Assembly (NCBI GenBank): GCA_963821025.1
Contig: CAWGCG010000003.1
Span: 1,240,001-1,304,000 of the forward strand
Direction of reading: 5' to 3'
Length of the DNA stretch: 64,000 nucleotides
From: WHSW01 sp963821025
GTDB taxonomy: Bacteria > Actinomycetota > Thermoleophilia > Solirubrobacterales > 70-9
The notes beneath the pieces were generated by a model. The model was given only the letters and a program-made list of their open reading frames with translations. It was not told the DNA's origin and ran no database searches. Position 1 is the first letter of the stretch; each line of letters begins with the position of its first letter. The position numbers and the translations under genes are program-made. This document shows, piece by piece, positions 34,337 through 41,984 of the stretch.

Positions 34337-35532
34337 GCACCGGCGCAGGCACCGGATCGAGCGCCCATCGCCCTCGCCTCAGCGCGGTGATGCGCGAAGG
34401 CGAGACGGTGACCCCGCTGGAGCTCTTCTTCGACCTCGTATTCGTGCTCGCGCTCACCCAATGCACGGCGCTGATGGCCGAGGAACCGACCTGGGAGGGG
34501 CTCGCCAAGGGCATCCTGGTGCTCAGCCTGCTGTGGTGGGCGTGGGTCGGTTACGCCTGGCTCACCAGCGTTGTCGATCCGGAGGAGGGGGCGGTTCGAA
34601 TCGCGATGTTCGCGGCGATGGCTGCATTCCTGATCGTCTCGCTGTGCGTCCCGCAGGCGTTCTCGGGCCTCGCGCTCGAGTTCGCGATCGCCTACGGCTT
34701 CGTCCGCGCCGGACAGATCGCCCTGTTCGTGATCGCCAGTCGCGAGGAGGCAGAGCTGCGCCGATCGGTGATCGGGCTCGCGACCAGCACCGCGATCGGT
34801 GTCGGCCTGATCCTCGGTTCCTCGTTCCTGGACGCGGGTGCCCAGGGCGCGGTCTGGGTCGTCGCGATCCTGCTCGATGTCGCCGGCCCCTACTTCTTCG
34901 GCGCCGAGGGATGGAAGCTCGTGCCCCAACATTTCGCCGAGCGCCACGGCCTGATCATCATCATCGCGCTCGGCGAATCGATCGTCGCGATCGGGGCGGG
35001 GGCGGACGCGGCGCTCACCTTCGGGATCGCCACCGCCGCCGTGTTCGGGATCACGCTCGCAGCCGCGCAGTGGTGGGCCTACTTCGACGTCGTCGCCCTG
35101 GTCGCCGCGCGTCGCCTGGCGAGGGCCGCGCCGGGACGCGAGCAAAACGAGATCGCCCGCGACTCCTACTCCTACCTCCACCTGCCGATGGTCGCCGGGA
35201 TCGTCTTGGTCGCCCTGGCACTGAAGAAGACGCTCGGCCACGTCGATGAGCCGCTGGAGACGGTGCCCGCCTTCGCGCTGGTCGGCGGCCTGTCGCTCTA
35301 CCTGCTCGCCCACGTCGGCTTCCGCTACCGGAACATCCACACGCTCAACCGCCAGCGGCTGATCCTGGCGGTGATCTACCTCGCGCTGCTTCCGTTGATG
35401 GTCGAGCTCGATGCGCTGGTCGCGCTGGCGATCGCCACGGTCCTCTTCTGCGCCTTGATCGCCTACGAGGCGATCCGCTTCGCCGAGGCGCGCGAACGAA
35501 TCCGCCATGAGCTCGCCACGGCCTCGGGCTAG
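34333..35532 (+). CDS. low-temperature-requirement A (LtrA) family membrane protein
   Basis: 399-aa polytopic membrane protein with roughly ten helices. The family signature VTPLELFFDLVFVLALTQ is at residues 27-44 and ERHGLIIIIALGESIVAIG at about 205-223. LtrA was linked to growth at low temperature in Listeria, but the biochemical role is unknown. The ATG overlaps the stop of the MFS gene, so the two are translationally coupled. The 3' end overlaps the convergent truncated haemoglobin by 4 bp. Confidence 0.88.
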   Translation: MSTGAGTGSSAHRPRLSAVMREGETVTPLELFFDLVFVLALTQCTALMAEEPTWEGLAKGILVLSLLWWAWVGYAWLTSVVDPEEGAVRIAMFAAMAAFLIVSLCVPQAFSGLALEFAIAYGFVRAGQIALFVIASREEAELRRSVIGLATSTAIGVGLILGSSFLDAGAQGAVWVVAILLDVAGPYFFGAEGWKLVPQHFAERHGLIIIIALGESIVAIGAGADAALTFGIATAAVFGITLAAAQWWAYFDVVALVAARRLARAAPGREQNEIARDSYSYLHLPMVAGIVLVALALKKTLGHVDEPLETVPAFALVGGLSLYLLAHVGFRYRNIHTLNRQRLILAVIYLALLPLMVELDALVALAIATVLFCALIAYEAIRFAEARERIRHELATASG

Positions 35533-36005
35533 CCGCTGAACGGCGGCGCTTCGCCCCACCCCCATCGCGGCACGGGGGCGTGCGGCGGTACCTCCGCCCC
35601 GGGCTGGGAGTTTCCGAACGCCAGCCTCGTCCCCCACTCGGCGTAGGCGAGCAGGGCGGAGCGAAACTCCGGGTCGTCGGGCAGCCCGGCATCGTCGGCG
35701 CCGCGACTGAGCAGCTCGACGAAGCGCCGCCGTTGCTCGACGCTGATCCCGAGATCGCGATGCATGGCGAGCATGTGCTCATAGCCGCCGTGGTCACGGG
35801 TGTAGTCGGCCGGTCCCCCGAAGACCTCGCACCACCAGGTGGTCACGTCGCTGCGGTGCTGATCTCCGACACCGCCGGGGAACATCGAAGCGAGCAGGTC
35901 GTCGTCCTCGACCCGATCGTAGAAGCGGTTCAGCAGGCGCTCGATCGCCGGTCGGCCGCCCGCCCACTCGTATAGCGTCGGCGGCGGCGCTTCAGAATCG
36001 CTCAC
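35529..36005 (-). CDS. group II truncated haemoglobin
   Basis: 158-aa truncated haemoglobin of the TrHbO type: TLYEWAGGRPAIERLLNRFY opens the two-over-two fold, WWCEVFGGPADYTRDHGGY spans the CD/E region, and MLAMHRDLGIS contains the proximal histidine. The closing YAEWGTRLAFGNSQPG is typical of actinobacterial members. It binds heme and O2/NO. GTG 36005 overlaps the stop of the upstream MFS gene, indicating one transcript. No reductase partner is adjacent. Confidence 0.9.
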   Translation of the reverse strand: MSDSEAPPPTLYEWAGGRPAIERLLNRFYDRVEDDDLLASMFPGGVGDQHRSDVTTWWCEVFGGPADYTRDHGGYEHMLAMHRDLGISVEQRRRFVELLSRGADDAGLPDDPEFRSALLAYAEWGTRLAFGNSQPGAEVPPHAPVPRWGWGEAPPFSG

Positions 36006-37123
36006 TTGACGAAGATAGAGGCTCGAGGCCGGACCCGGGATGCGAGCGCGGCCGCCACCAGGCAGAGCACGCAGACCGGAGCCAATGCGAGGCGCAGGCC
36101 GACCGCATCGGCGAGCAGACCGATCGCCGGGGGCCCGGTGAGGAAGCCGGCATAGCCGAGGGTGGAAACGGCGGCCAGGTCGGGCCCGGGCGCGGCCGCC
36201 CGTTCGCCGGCGGCCCGTAGCGCGAGCGGGAACACAGCCGCGAGGCCGAGACCCATCAGCGCGAATCCGAGGATCGCGGTCGGTGGAGTCGCGAGCGCGA
36301 GCCCCAGCCCGAGACCGAGGGCCGCGAACGCGGCGCCCTCGCGTGCGGTGCGATCCGCTCCGCGGCGCGCGGCGATCGAGTCGGCCGCGAGCCGCCCCGT
36401 TGCCATCGAGAGCGAGAAGGCGGCGAGCCCGAGCGGCGCAACTCCGGCCACGGCGTCGGTCTCGGTTGCCAGATAGATGCCGCTCCAGTCGAACACGGCG
36501 CCCTCCGCCAGCAGGGCGCAGAAGGCGATCACGCCGAGCACCGCCAGCCTCCGGCTCGGCCGAGCGATCCGGCGAGCCCCGCTGACGCCGTGATCGCGCA
36601 ACAGCCCCGGCACCAGCGCCGCGGCGGCAGCGCCTCCGACGACCGCGACCGCGGTGAGGTGGGCAAGCGGTGACACACCCGCGGCGGCGGCGAGAGCGGC
36701 GATTCCGGCTCCGGCGAGCGCGCCGAAGGAAAAGGCCGCGTGGAGCGAGCTGAACATCGGCCGCCCCAGTCGTCGCTCGACCACGACCCCCTGGGCGTTC
36801 ATCGCGATGTCCAGTGTCCCGTTGGCTGCTCCGACTGCCAGCGTGGCGACGAACAGGCTCGGGAGGTCGAAGGCGAGGGCGGGCAGCACCACCGCCAGGT
36901 TGATCAGCGGCGCTGCGGCGACCACCGCCCGGGATCCCCGCCGCGCGACGAGGGCCCCGGTCAGGGGCTGGGCGACCAGGAGCCCGAGCGGCGCGCCGAG
37001 CAAGGCGATTCCGAGCTCGCCGTCGTCGAGGCCGAGCTCTGACTGGATCACGGGCAGCCGCGCGTACCAACTGCTGAAAACGACCCCGTTGAGAAAGAAG
37101 ATCCCGGTGACCGAACGGCGCAT
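36002..37123 (-). CDS. MFS transporter (YbjJ-like)
   Basis: 373-aa 12-helix transporter with the YbjJ-type opening FFLNGVVFSSWYARLPVIQS and conserved ANGTLDIAMNAQGVVVERRL in the middle, a signature of this subfamily. The substrate is unknown. The final helix ends only a few residues before the stop, which overlaps the haemoglobin start. The start is ATG 37123. Confidence 0.86.
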   Translation of the reverse strand: MRRSVTGIFFLNGVVFSSWYARLPVIQSELGLDDGELGIALLGAPLGLLVAQPLTGALVARRGSRAVVAAAPLINLAVVLPALAFDLPSLFVATLAVGAANGTLDIAMNAQGVVVERRLGRPMFSSLHAAFSFGALAGAGIAALAAAAGVSPLAHLTAVAVVGGAAAAALVPGLLRDHGVSGARRIARPSRRLAVLGVIAFCALLAEGAVFDWSGIYLATETDAVAGVAPLGLAAFSLSMATGRLAADSIAARRGADRTAREGAAFAALGLGLGLALATPPTAILGFALMGLGLAAVFPLALRAAGERAAAPGPDLAAVSTLGYAGFLTGPPAIGLLADAVGLRLALAPVCVLCLVAAALASRVRPRASIFVK

Positions 37124-37233
37124 ATTCGCCGCCTACCCCGCCGGGTGGGGCGGGTTTCGTCAGCCCTGGCGGCGTTTTCCGACCCACCCCGAACGACGCC
37201 TCATCGCAGTGGTTGAGGTACTGGTGCGGGCGC

Positions 37234-37581
37234 TCACCTGGCTGCGCCGTCGGGCAGCCCGTGGCGTTCGACCACGCGTTCGTAGTTGAGCCTCATGATC
37301 TCGACCACGTCGCGGACATCGTCGTAGTCGTCGATCGCCCGCGCCCCGAACCCCGGCCGGCCGGGAAAGACCGGGTGATAGTCGATCCTGCCCTGCTCGA
37401 ACAGCTGCTGCCAGACCCCCTTCGGGAAGCCGAAATGCGCGACCCGGTCGCCGTGCAGGTGGCCGATCTCGCGCCGGCCGAGCTTGAACGAGAACTCGCC
37501 CCGCTCCCCCGGTCCAGCCTCGACGCCCGGCCACGACGTGACCTCCTCGGTGATCTGCTTGCTCGCCGTCTGATCCGCCAT
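37234..37581 (-). CDS. DUF5519 (luciferase-domain-like) protein under SoxR control
   Basis: 115-aa small soluble protein: EVTSWPGVEAGPGERGEFSF, GRREIGHLHGD, FGFPKGVWQQL and DYDDVRDVVEIMRLNYER are family landmarks. DUF5519 is sometimes named luciferase family protein, but light emission is not implied. ATG 37581 follows AGGAGAG. Its promoter has the 19-bp spacer and SoxR box of a redox-activated promoter, and the SoxR gene diverges from it, so induction by redox-cycling compounds or NO is likely. Biochemical role unknown. Confidence 0.8.
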   Translation of the reverse strand: MADQTASKQITEEVTSWPGVEAGPGERGEFSFKLGRREIGHLHGDRVAHFGFPKGVWQQLFEQGRIDYHPVFPGRPGFGARAIDDYDDVRDVVEIMRLNYERVVERHGLPDGAAR

Positions 37582-37613
37582 CTCGCGCTCTCCTCGTGTT
37601 TGCTTGACCCGAG

Positions 37614-37644
37614 AAAATACAAGCTCAAGTGAACTTGAAGTCAA
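37614..37644 (-). promoter_or_regulatory. SoxR-activated promoter with SoxR box
   Basis: Read on the minus strand, -35 TTGACT (37644-37639) and -10 TATTTT (37619-37614) are separated by 19 bp, the elongated spacer of MerR-type promoters. The spacer holds the palindrome TCAAGT-GA-ACTTGA (37625-37638 on +), close to the enterobacterial SoxR box. Confidence 0.85.
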
Positions 37645-37669
37645 GCCCGATTTGTGATTGGCTTCGTCG

Positions 37670-38119
37670 ATGGCCGAGCTGCTGACCATCGGCGAGGTGG
37701 CCCGCCGCAGCGGGATCGCCGCCTCGGCGCTGCGTTTCTACGAGGAACGGGGGCTGATCGTCTCCGAGCGCGCCGGCTCGGGCCATCGACGGTATCCGCG
37801 AGCGGTCCTGCGCCGGATCGCCTTCATCGTCTTCGCTCAGCGCATCGGCCTCAGCCTCGATGAGATCGGCGCGGAGCTGGCCAAGCTGCCTCCAGACCGC
37901 GCCCCCACCAGGCGCGACTGGTCGCGGCTGTCCGGTGGATGGACAGCGCGGATCGACCAGCGGATCGCCGAGCTCGAGCGGCTCAAGGTCGGGCTCACCG
38001 AGTGCATCGGCTGCGGCTGTCTGTCGCTCGATCGCTGCCGCTTGGCCAACCCCGAGGACCGCGCGAGTCGCCTCGGGCCCGGTCCGCGCTACTGGATCGG
38101 CGACCGTTCCGCGGCCTGA
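37670..38119 (+). CDS. soxR: redox-sensitive transcriptional activator SoxR
   Basis: 149-aa MerR-family activator with a [2Fe-2S] cluster. The helix-turn-helix is TIGEVARRSGIAASALRFYE (6-25); the cluster ligands are C112, C115, C117 and C123 in CIGCGCLSLDRC, the exact SoxR spacing. Oxidation of the cluster distorts DNA at a 19-bp-spacer promoter, which is found just upstream facing the DUF5519 gene. ATG 37670 is used; TTG 37658 would add four residues. The 3' end overlaps the convergent patatin gene by 31 bp. Confidence 0.93.
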   Translation: MAELLTIGEVARRSGIAASALRFYEERGLIVSERAGSGHRRYPRAVLRRIAFIVFAQRIGLSLDEIGAELAKLPPDRAPTRRDWSRLSGGWTARIDQRIAELERLKVGLTECIGCGCLSLDRCRLANPEDRASRLGPGPRYWIGDRSAA

Positions 38120-39327
38120 TCGCCCGCCCGCGCCCGGTCGGCTTCGGGCCCGAGTCCGGCCGCCGGATAGGGAAACTCCGCCGGGCCGGGCAGGGTCTGA
38201 TCGACGTGACTGCGCATCGCTGCGTCGCAGATCGCGTAACCCCAATTGATCAAACGCTCCTGCTGGGTCGCCTCGATCGCGCTCAGCCTCGTCGGCACCT
38301 CGGCCAGCGCCAGCGTCGTCGGATAGGGAGCCGGCAGGGCGTCGGCGAGCCGGTAGTTGTCGATGTTGCTGCGGATGCCCCAGTAGGAGCCGAGCCGGTC
38401 CCCTTCGTGAAAGGCGCTGATCGCCTGGTGCTTTCGCAGAGCCCGGACCTGATTGTCGATCAGCTTGGTGATCCGAACGAAATGGCGAGGCCAATCGACC
38501 TCCGGCCGCGCCTCCGGGGTCAGCACCCCGCCCGCATCCGAGATCAGGATCGTGCGGCAGCGCTTCCACGCGGTCTCCAGGCCGAGGTTGTCGTAGACGC
38601 CGCCGTCGGTGAGCACCGCCTCGCTGCGGAACTCCTCCGAGGTCAGGTCGTTTTCCGCCTCGGTGATCCACTCGACCCCGTCGAGCTCGAGCGTGAACGG
38701 CGACAGCACCGGGGGAAAGGCGGCTGAAGCGGCGGCCGCCGTGGCCAGCTGCACATCGGGTTCGCTGATCGTACCGACGCGCCAGTCGGCCATCTCGGAC
38801 TTCGAGAACCGCCACAGCGCGCCGCTCTTGACGCTGGTGGCGTTGAGGATGAACCTCGGGCCGTCCCCTTCGTCGGGCAGGTCCTGAAGCGTCGCCTCAC
38901 CGAGCAGGTGCTCGCGGTAGGCGTCCGCGGCGTGCTGGGCAATCGAGCCCGGAGCAAGTACTCCGCCGAGGATTGCGCCGACGTCGACCGTCCGCGAGGC
39001 GAGGCGGCGGACCGGGTCGACGACCAACTCGGTGTAGTTCGTCGCAACGTCGCCGGCGAACTCGAGCCGATCCCACGCCAAGCCGAGTGCGCCCGCCGTC
39101 AGCGAGCCGCCGGAGACGCTCGAGATCCGATCGAGTCGAGGCAGCCAACCGGCCTCGTTCAGACGCCCCAGCGAGCCGAGGTGAAACAGCATCGCGCGAA
39201 AACCGCCACCCGACAGGCAGAGGCCGATCCCGTCGGTGGGCGGCGGCTCGTCCTCTTCACCGGGGAGCGCGCGCACCGGCTGGTCGGCGGGAGCCGATTC
39301 ACGAGGGCGGCTCTGCAGGTCGCTCAC
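38089..39327 (-). CDS. patatin-like phospholipase
   Basis: 412-aa Ser-Asp dyad lipase. The oxyanion loop is CLSGGGFRAMLFHLG (37-51), the nucleophile is S72 in SSVSGGS (the usual G-x-S-x-G appears as S-V-S-G-G), and the catalytic aspartate is D241 in TDGGVYDNLG. It has a proline/acid-rich N terminus and no signal peptide or membrane helix, so it would act on membranes from the cytoplasm. GTG 39327 overlaps the stop of the TIR-transmembrane gene. Patatin lipases serve as membrane-degrading effectors in several antiphage systems; here the upstream TIR partner suggests a signalling role. Confidence 0.88.
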   Translation of the reverse strand: MSDLQSRPRESAPADQPVRALPGEEDEPPPTDGIGLCLSGGGFRAMLFHLGSLGRLNEAGWLPRLDRISSVSGGSLTAGALGLAWDRLEFAGDVATNYTELVVDPVRRLASRTVDVGAILGGVLAPGSIAQHAADAYREHLLGEATLQDLPDEGDGPRFILNATSVKSGALWRFSKSEMADWRVGTISEPDVQLATAAAASAAFPPVLSPFTLELDGVEWITEAENDLTSEEFRSEAVLTDGGVYDNLGLETAWKRCRTILISDAGGVLTPEARPEVDWPRHFVRITKLIDNQVRALRKHQAISAFHEGDRLGSYWGIRSNIDNYRLADALPAPYPTTLALAEVPTRLSAIEATQQERLINWGYAICDAAMRSHVDQTLPGPAEFPYPAAGLGPEADRARAGDQAAERSPIQ

Positions 39328-40490
39328 CTGGCTCCCTGGGGCCCCACGCCGGCGCTCCCCAACGCGGGGCTGCGCTGAGTGCTGAGCAGCTGCAGCGTCG
39401 CCAGCACGAGCCCGACGATCAGCAGGCACTGCAGGCCGACCCCTACCGACTCCTCGAAGGTCGTATCCGGTTGCCAGTCCATGGCGTTCCAGAACAGACG
39501 AACGAGCGCTCCGCTGACCAGACCGGCGCCCAAACCGACGGCGAGCCGGCGCGGCGTCCAAAGCGCGCCCAAGAGACCGCCGATCAGCCCGCCGCTGATG
39601 GCGAAGGCGAGGATCGAAATCGCGTCGATCGAGTCCCTCGCGTCGAGGTCGGGCAGATAGGTCGGCGCGAACTGGATCACGCCTCCGAGCGCCCCGGCCA
39701 GCGCCCCGATTGCCAGGCCGGTCAGCGCCCGTGGAGCGATCGGTCGCACGTCGCGAACGAAGCTGAGCCAGACCGCGAGCGCCAACCCGAGCACCGCCCA
39801 GACCACCGCGCGTCGCAGGGTTGCGATCGCCACCTGCCCCTCGTCCGAGGCGACGTCCATCGGGTCGATCGGCTCCGCGAGCACCCGCGCGACCAGTGCC
39901 GCCAAGCCCGCAACCAGCATCCCGTCGATGAACAGGCGCGCCGTCGACGAGACATGCTTGGTGGGCTTCGGGGCTGGCTCGTCTGCCGGCAGCGCGTGCA
40001 CCGCCGTGGTCCCGGCGAGCCGCTCGTCGAGGGTGGCGTTCAGCCGGCCGACGTCATAGCGCCAGCGCATGTCGCTGAGCTCGATCGCGTTGCGGTGAGC
40101 CAGCGCGCGCAGGCCCTCGGGCAGGTCGTCGGGGTCGGGCATCTGCGCCCCGGCGACCAACACCGGGATCACGGTGATGTCGTCTCGGCGCAGCGCGGTC
40201 TCGACCTCGAGCCTGACGAAATCATCGGGATCGGCGAGCCGCGGAAGATCGCTATCGCCGTCGGAGATCACGGTCCAGCGCGGGCCGATGATCACCAACA
40301 GCACGTGGGAGACGGCGATCGCCTCCTTGATCCGCTCGACGAAGTCGACCCCGGGCTCGAGGTCGACGTCGACGAACACGTGCTCTTCGCCGAAGCGCGC
40401 GGCCATCGCGTCGTAGAGCCGCCCGGCGTGCCCGGCCGTATCCTGGCGCCGGTAGCTGATGAATACCTTCGGTGACGCCGGGGTGCTCAC
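39324..40490 (-). CDS. TIR domain protein with C-terminal transmembrane region
   Basis: 388 aa. Residues 7-110 form a TIR domain: PKVFISYRRQDTAGHAGRLY, then FVDVDLEPGVDF and a LLVIIGPRW strand; E95 in FVRLEVETAL aligns with the catalytic Glu of TIR NAD hydrolases. The C-terminal half (about 180-370) has six or so hydrophobic helices with many Gly/Ala (ALTGLAIGALAGALGG, GLIGGLLGALW). A TIR joined to a multi-helix membrane module is uncommon. GTG 40490 overlaps a 37-codon ORF upstream and its stop overlaps the patatin start, so TIR and lipase are made together. Confidence 0.85.
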   Translation of the reverse strand: MSTPASPKVFISYRRQDTAGHAGRLYDAMAARFGEEHVFVDVDLEPGVDFVERIKEAIAVSHVLLVIIGPRWTVISDGDSDLPRLADPDDFVRLEVETALRRDDITVIPVLVAGAQMPDPDDLPEGLRALAHRNAIELSDMRWRYDVGRLNATLDERLAGTTAVHALPADEPAPKPTKHVSSTARLFIDGMLVAGLAALVARVLAEPIDPMDVASDEGQVAIATLRRAVVWAVLGLALAVWLSFVRDVRPIAPRALTGLAIGALAGALGGVIQFAPTYLPDLDARDSIDAISILAFAISGGLIGGLLGALWTPRRLAVGLGAGLVSGALVRLFWNAMDWQPDTTFEESVGVGLQCLLIVGLVLATLQLLSTQRSPALGSAGVGPQGAR

Positions 40491-40600
40491 GGCACCTCGG
40501 CTCGCGCCGCGCGCGCCCAGGCCGGTGATTCGGTCGCCGGCGCGCGAGTGGTCCCTGGCCCGGTGTCGACGGCTACCTCAGGCGCGAGGGTGTCGCCCAT
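40487..40600 (-). CDS. 37-aa leader ORF coupled to the TIR gene
   Basis: Starting ATG 40600, 7 bases after a perfect GGAGG within AAGGAGGAA, this frame encodes MGDTLAPEVAVDTGPGTTRA and ends RAEVP, with its TGA overlapping the GTG of the TIR gene. The ribosome site is the best in the region and the TIR gene has none of its own, so the ORF probably feeds ribosomes into it. Whether the peptide itself functions is unknown; it is Ala/Pro/Thr-rich without a hydrophobic segment. Confidence 0.6.
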   Translation of the reverse strand: MGDTLAPEVAVDTGPGTTRAPATESPAWARAARAEVP

Positions 40601-40633
40601 CGTGGTTCCTCCTTCGATGGTCCGCTCGGGTGT

Positions 40634-40662
40634 GGTCTAACGCCGGGTCGGGGCAATGTCAA
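40634..40662 (-). promoter_or_regulatory. promoter of the TIR-patatin operon
   Basis: A perfect -35 TTGACA (40662-40657) and a -10 TAGACC (40639-40634) are 17 bp apart on the minus strand, 34 bases before the leader ORF start and immediately after the stop codon of the EEP gene. It would let the TIR-patatin genes be expressed independently of the upstream protease-EEP genes. Confidence 0.6.
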
Positions 40663-40671
40663 GCAGCCGAT

Positions 40672-41628
40672 CTAGATGGCAAATTCGGCCCAGAGCGGGC
40701 GGTGGTCTGAGATGAAGTAGCGCATGTAGGCGAGGAACTCCGTCGGGGCTCGCTCCTCCCACAGGGTGCGAAACAGAGCCCCGTCGAAATCGAACACGCC
40801 CGCCCGCCCGGTGAACTGCTCCTGCGTTTCCCCTGGAAAGAAGGCGATCTGGTCGTAGTCGTTGTCCTCGGCGATGCTCGATCCCGTCTCGGTCGAGTGC
40901 TCGGGCAGATGGAGCCCGTATCCCGTCAGCTCGTCGAAGATCGGATCTCCCGGTTCGGCCTTCGGCAGGTTGAAGTCCCCGAGGGGGACGATGTCGCTGG
41001 TCGAGGCGTAGGCGCTTCGCTGGCGTCGCTCAGCCCAGCGTGCCACCGCCAGGGTCTCGAGCCGGCGGCGGTTCATCGACGTCGACGACCCGGTGCCGAA
41101 GTAGAGGTGGACGTTGGCGAGCTGAAAGATCCAGCTGCCGGCGCGAAACAGCCCCAGGAACGGGTTGCGATCGAAGCCCTCGAAGCGCTGGCTCGAGTCG
41201 TCGAGCTCGACCCCGGCGAGCTGGCTCGGCGGGACCGAGAGCTCCCCCACCTCCTCGAGCTGGGTCACCTTGTGCCAGTCATAGATGTAGGTGAGGCGCT
41301 CGTTGTTGCCTGCAGCGTCGGAGAACAACAACCGGTAGTCGCCCGGCAACAGGTCGTGGATCGCGCGCAGCCCGGCGAGGTTGTCGTTGACCTCCTGGAC
41401 GGCGATCAGGTCGAACCAGCTGAGGATCTCAGCGATCAGCCGGTAGTCCTGAACACGGCGAAGCTGGACGCCGAGGTTGGCGATGTTCCAGGTCGCCACC
41501 AGCAGCCGCCCGGCCGCCTTCGCCGGAATCGTGCGGCCCGGCTCGGTATCGCGCCAGCGTCGCAACGCCGAGAGCTGCGAATCGAGCTGATAGTCGTAGT
41601 CGAAGCTCGGTTTGGGAAACGGCGGCAT
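40672..41628 (-). CDS. endonuclease/exonuclease/phosphatase (DNase I-like) family protein
   Basis: 318-aa EEP-fold phosphodiesterase. Catalytic motifs are present in order: ATWNIANLG with N48, IAVQEV with metal-binding E79, PLGDFNLP, and the closing SDHRPLWAEF with H309. The fold includes DNase I, sphingomyelinases and nucleotide or lipid phosphatases; no signal peptide is seen, so a cytoplasmic nucleic acid or phospholipid substrate is possible. It lies 6 bp after the 109-aa gene and 10 bp before the promoter of the TIR operon. Confidence 0.88.
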   Translation of the reverse strand: MPPFPKPSFDYDYQLDSQLSALRRWRDTEPGRTIPAKAAGRLLVATWNIANLGVQLRRVQDYRLIAEILSWFDLIAVQEVNDNLAGLRAIHDLLPGDYRLLFSDAAGNNERLTYIYDWHKVTQLEEVGELSVPPSQLAGVELDDSSQRFEGFDRNPFLGLFRAGSWIFQLANVHLYFGTGSSTSMNRRRLETLAVARWAERRQRSAYASTSDIVPLGDFNLPKAEPGDPIFDELTGYGLHLPEHSTETGSSIAEDNDYDQIAFFPGETQEQFTGRAGVFDFDGALFRTLWEERAPTEFLAYMRYFISDHRPLWAEFAI

Positions 41629-41634
41629 CCCAGC

Positions 41635-41964
41635 TCAGCTCCGCTGACCCGCCGATCGGCGCACGACGAGCCGCTCGGGCCCGGCATCAACGATCGTCAT
41701 CGTCCGCTCGACCGGGTCTGAATCGCCCTCGCGGATCAGCAATCGGTCGCCCTCGAGCGCCCAGCTGCCCGCCGTTTGCGCGGGCTCATCGGTCGGCCCG
41801 GGCCGGGCGCCGACGAAGCTGCCGTCGGCGCGCAGCTCCCAGGTCTCGCGCCCGCGCGACGGCGGCAGCTGATGGTCGGCCGGCCTGAACACCCGGCCCC
41901 TGTCGGTGTCCTCCTCGTGAGCGTGAACCCAGCGGCCGATCAGATTGGCTTGCTTCGAGCTCAC
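41635..41964 (-). CDS. 109-aa protein of unknown function
   Basis: Short, beta-rich protein: LIGRWVHAHEEDTDRGRVFR, then ETWELRADGSFVGARPG, GSWALEGDRLLI and TMTIVDAGPERLVVRR. The alternating pattern suggests a small lipocalin-like or META-like beta-barrel that binds a ligand. No catalytic motif and no signal peptide. GTG 41964 is 20 bp after the metalloprotease stop and its end is 6 bp from the EEP start, so the three form an operon. I cannot name a family. Confidence 0.65.
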   Translation of the reverse strand: MSSKQANLIGRWVHAHEEDTDRGRVFRPADHQLPPSRGRETWELRADGSFVGARPGPTDEPAQTAGSWALEGDRLLIREGDSDPVERTMTIVDAGPERLVVRRSAGQRS

Positions 41965-41984
41965 GCCCGGTCACATCCGGCTGG

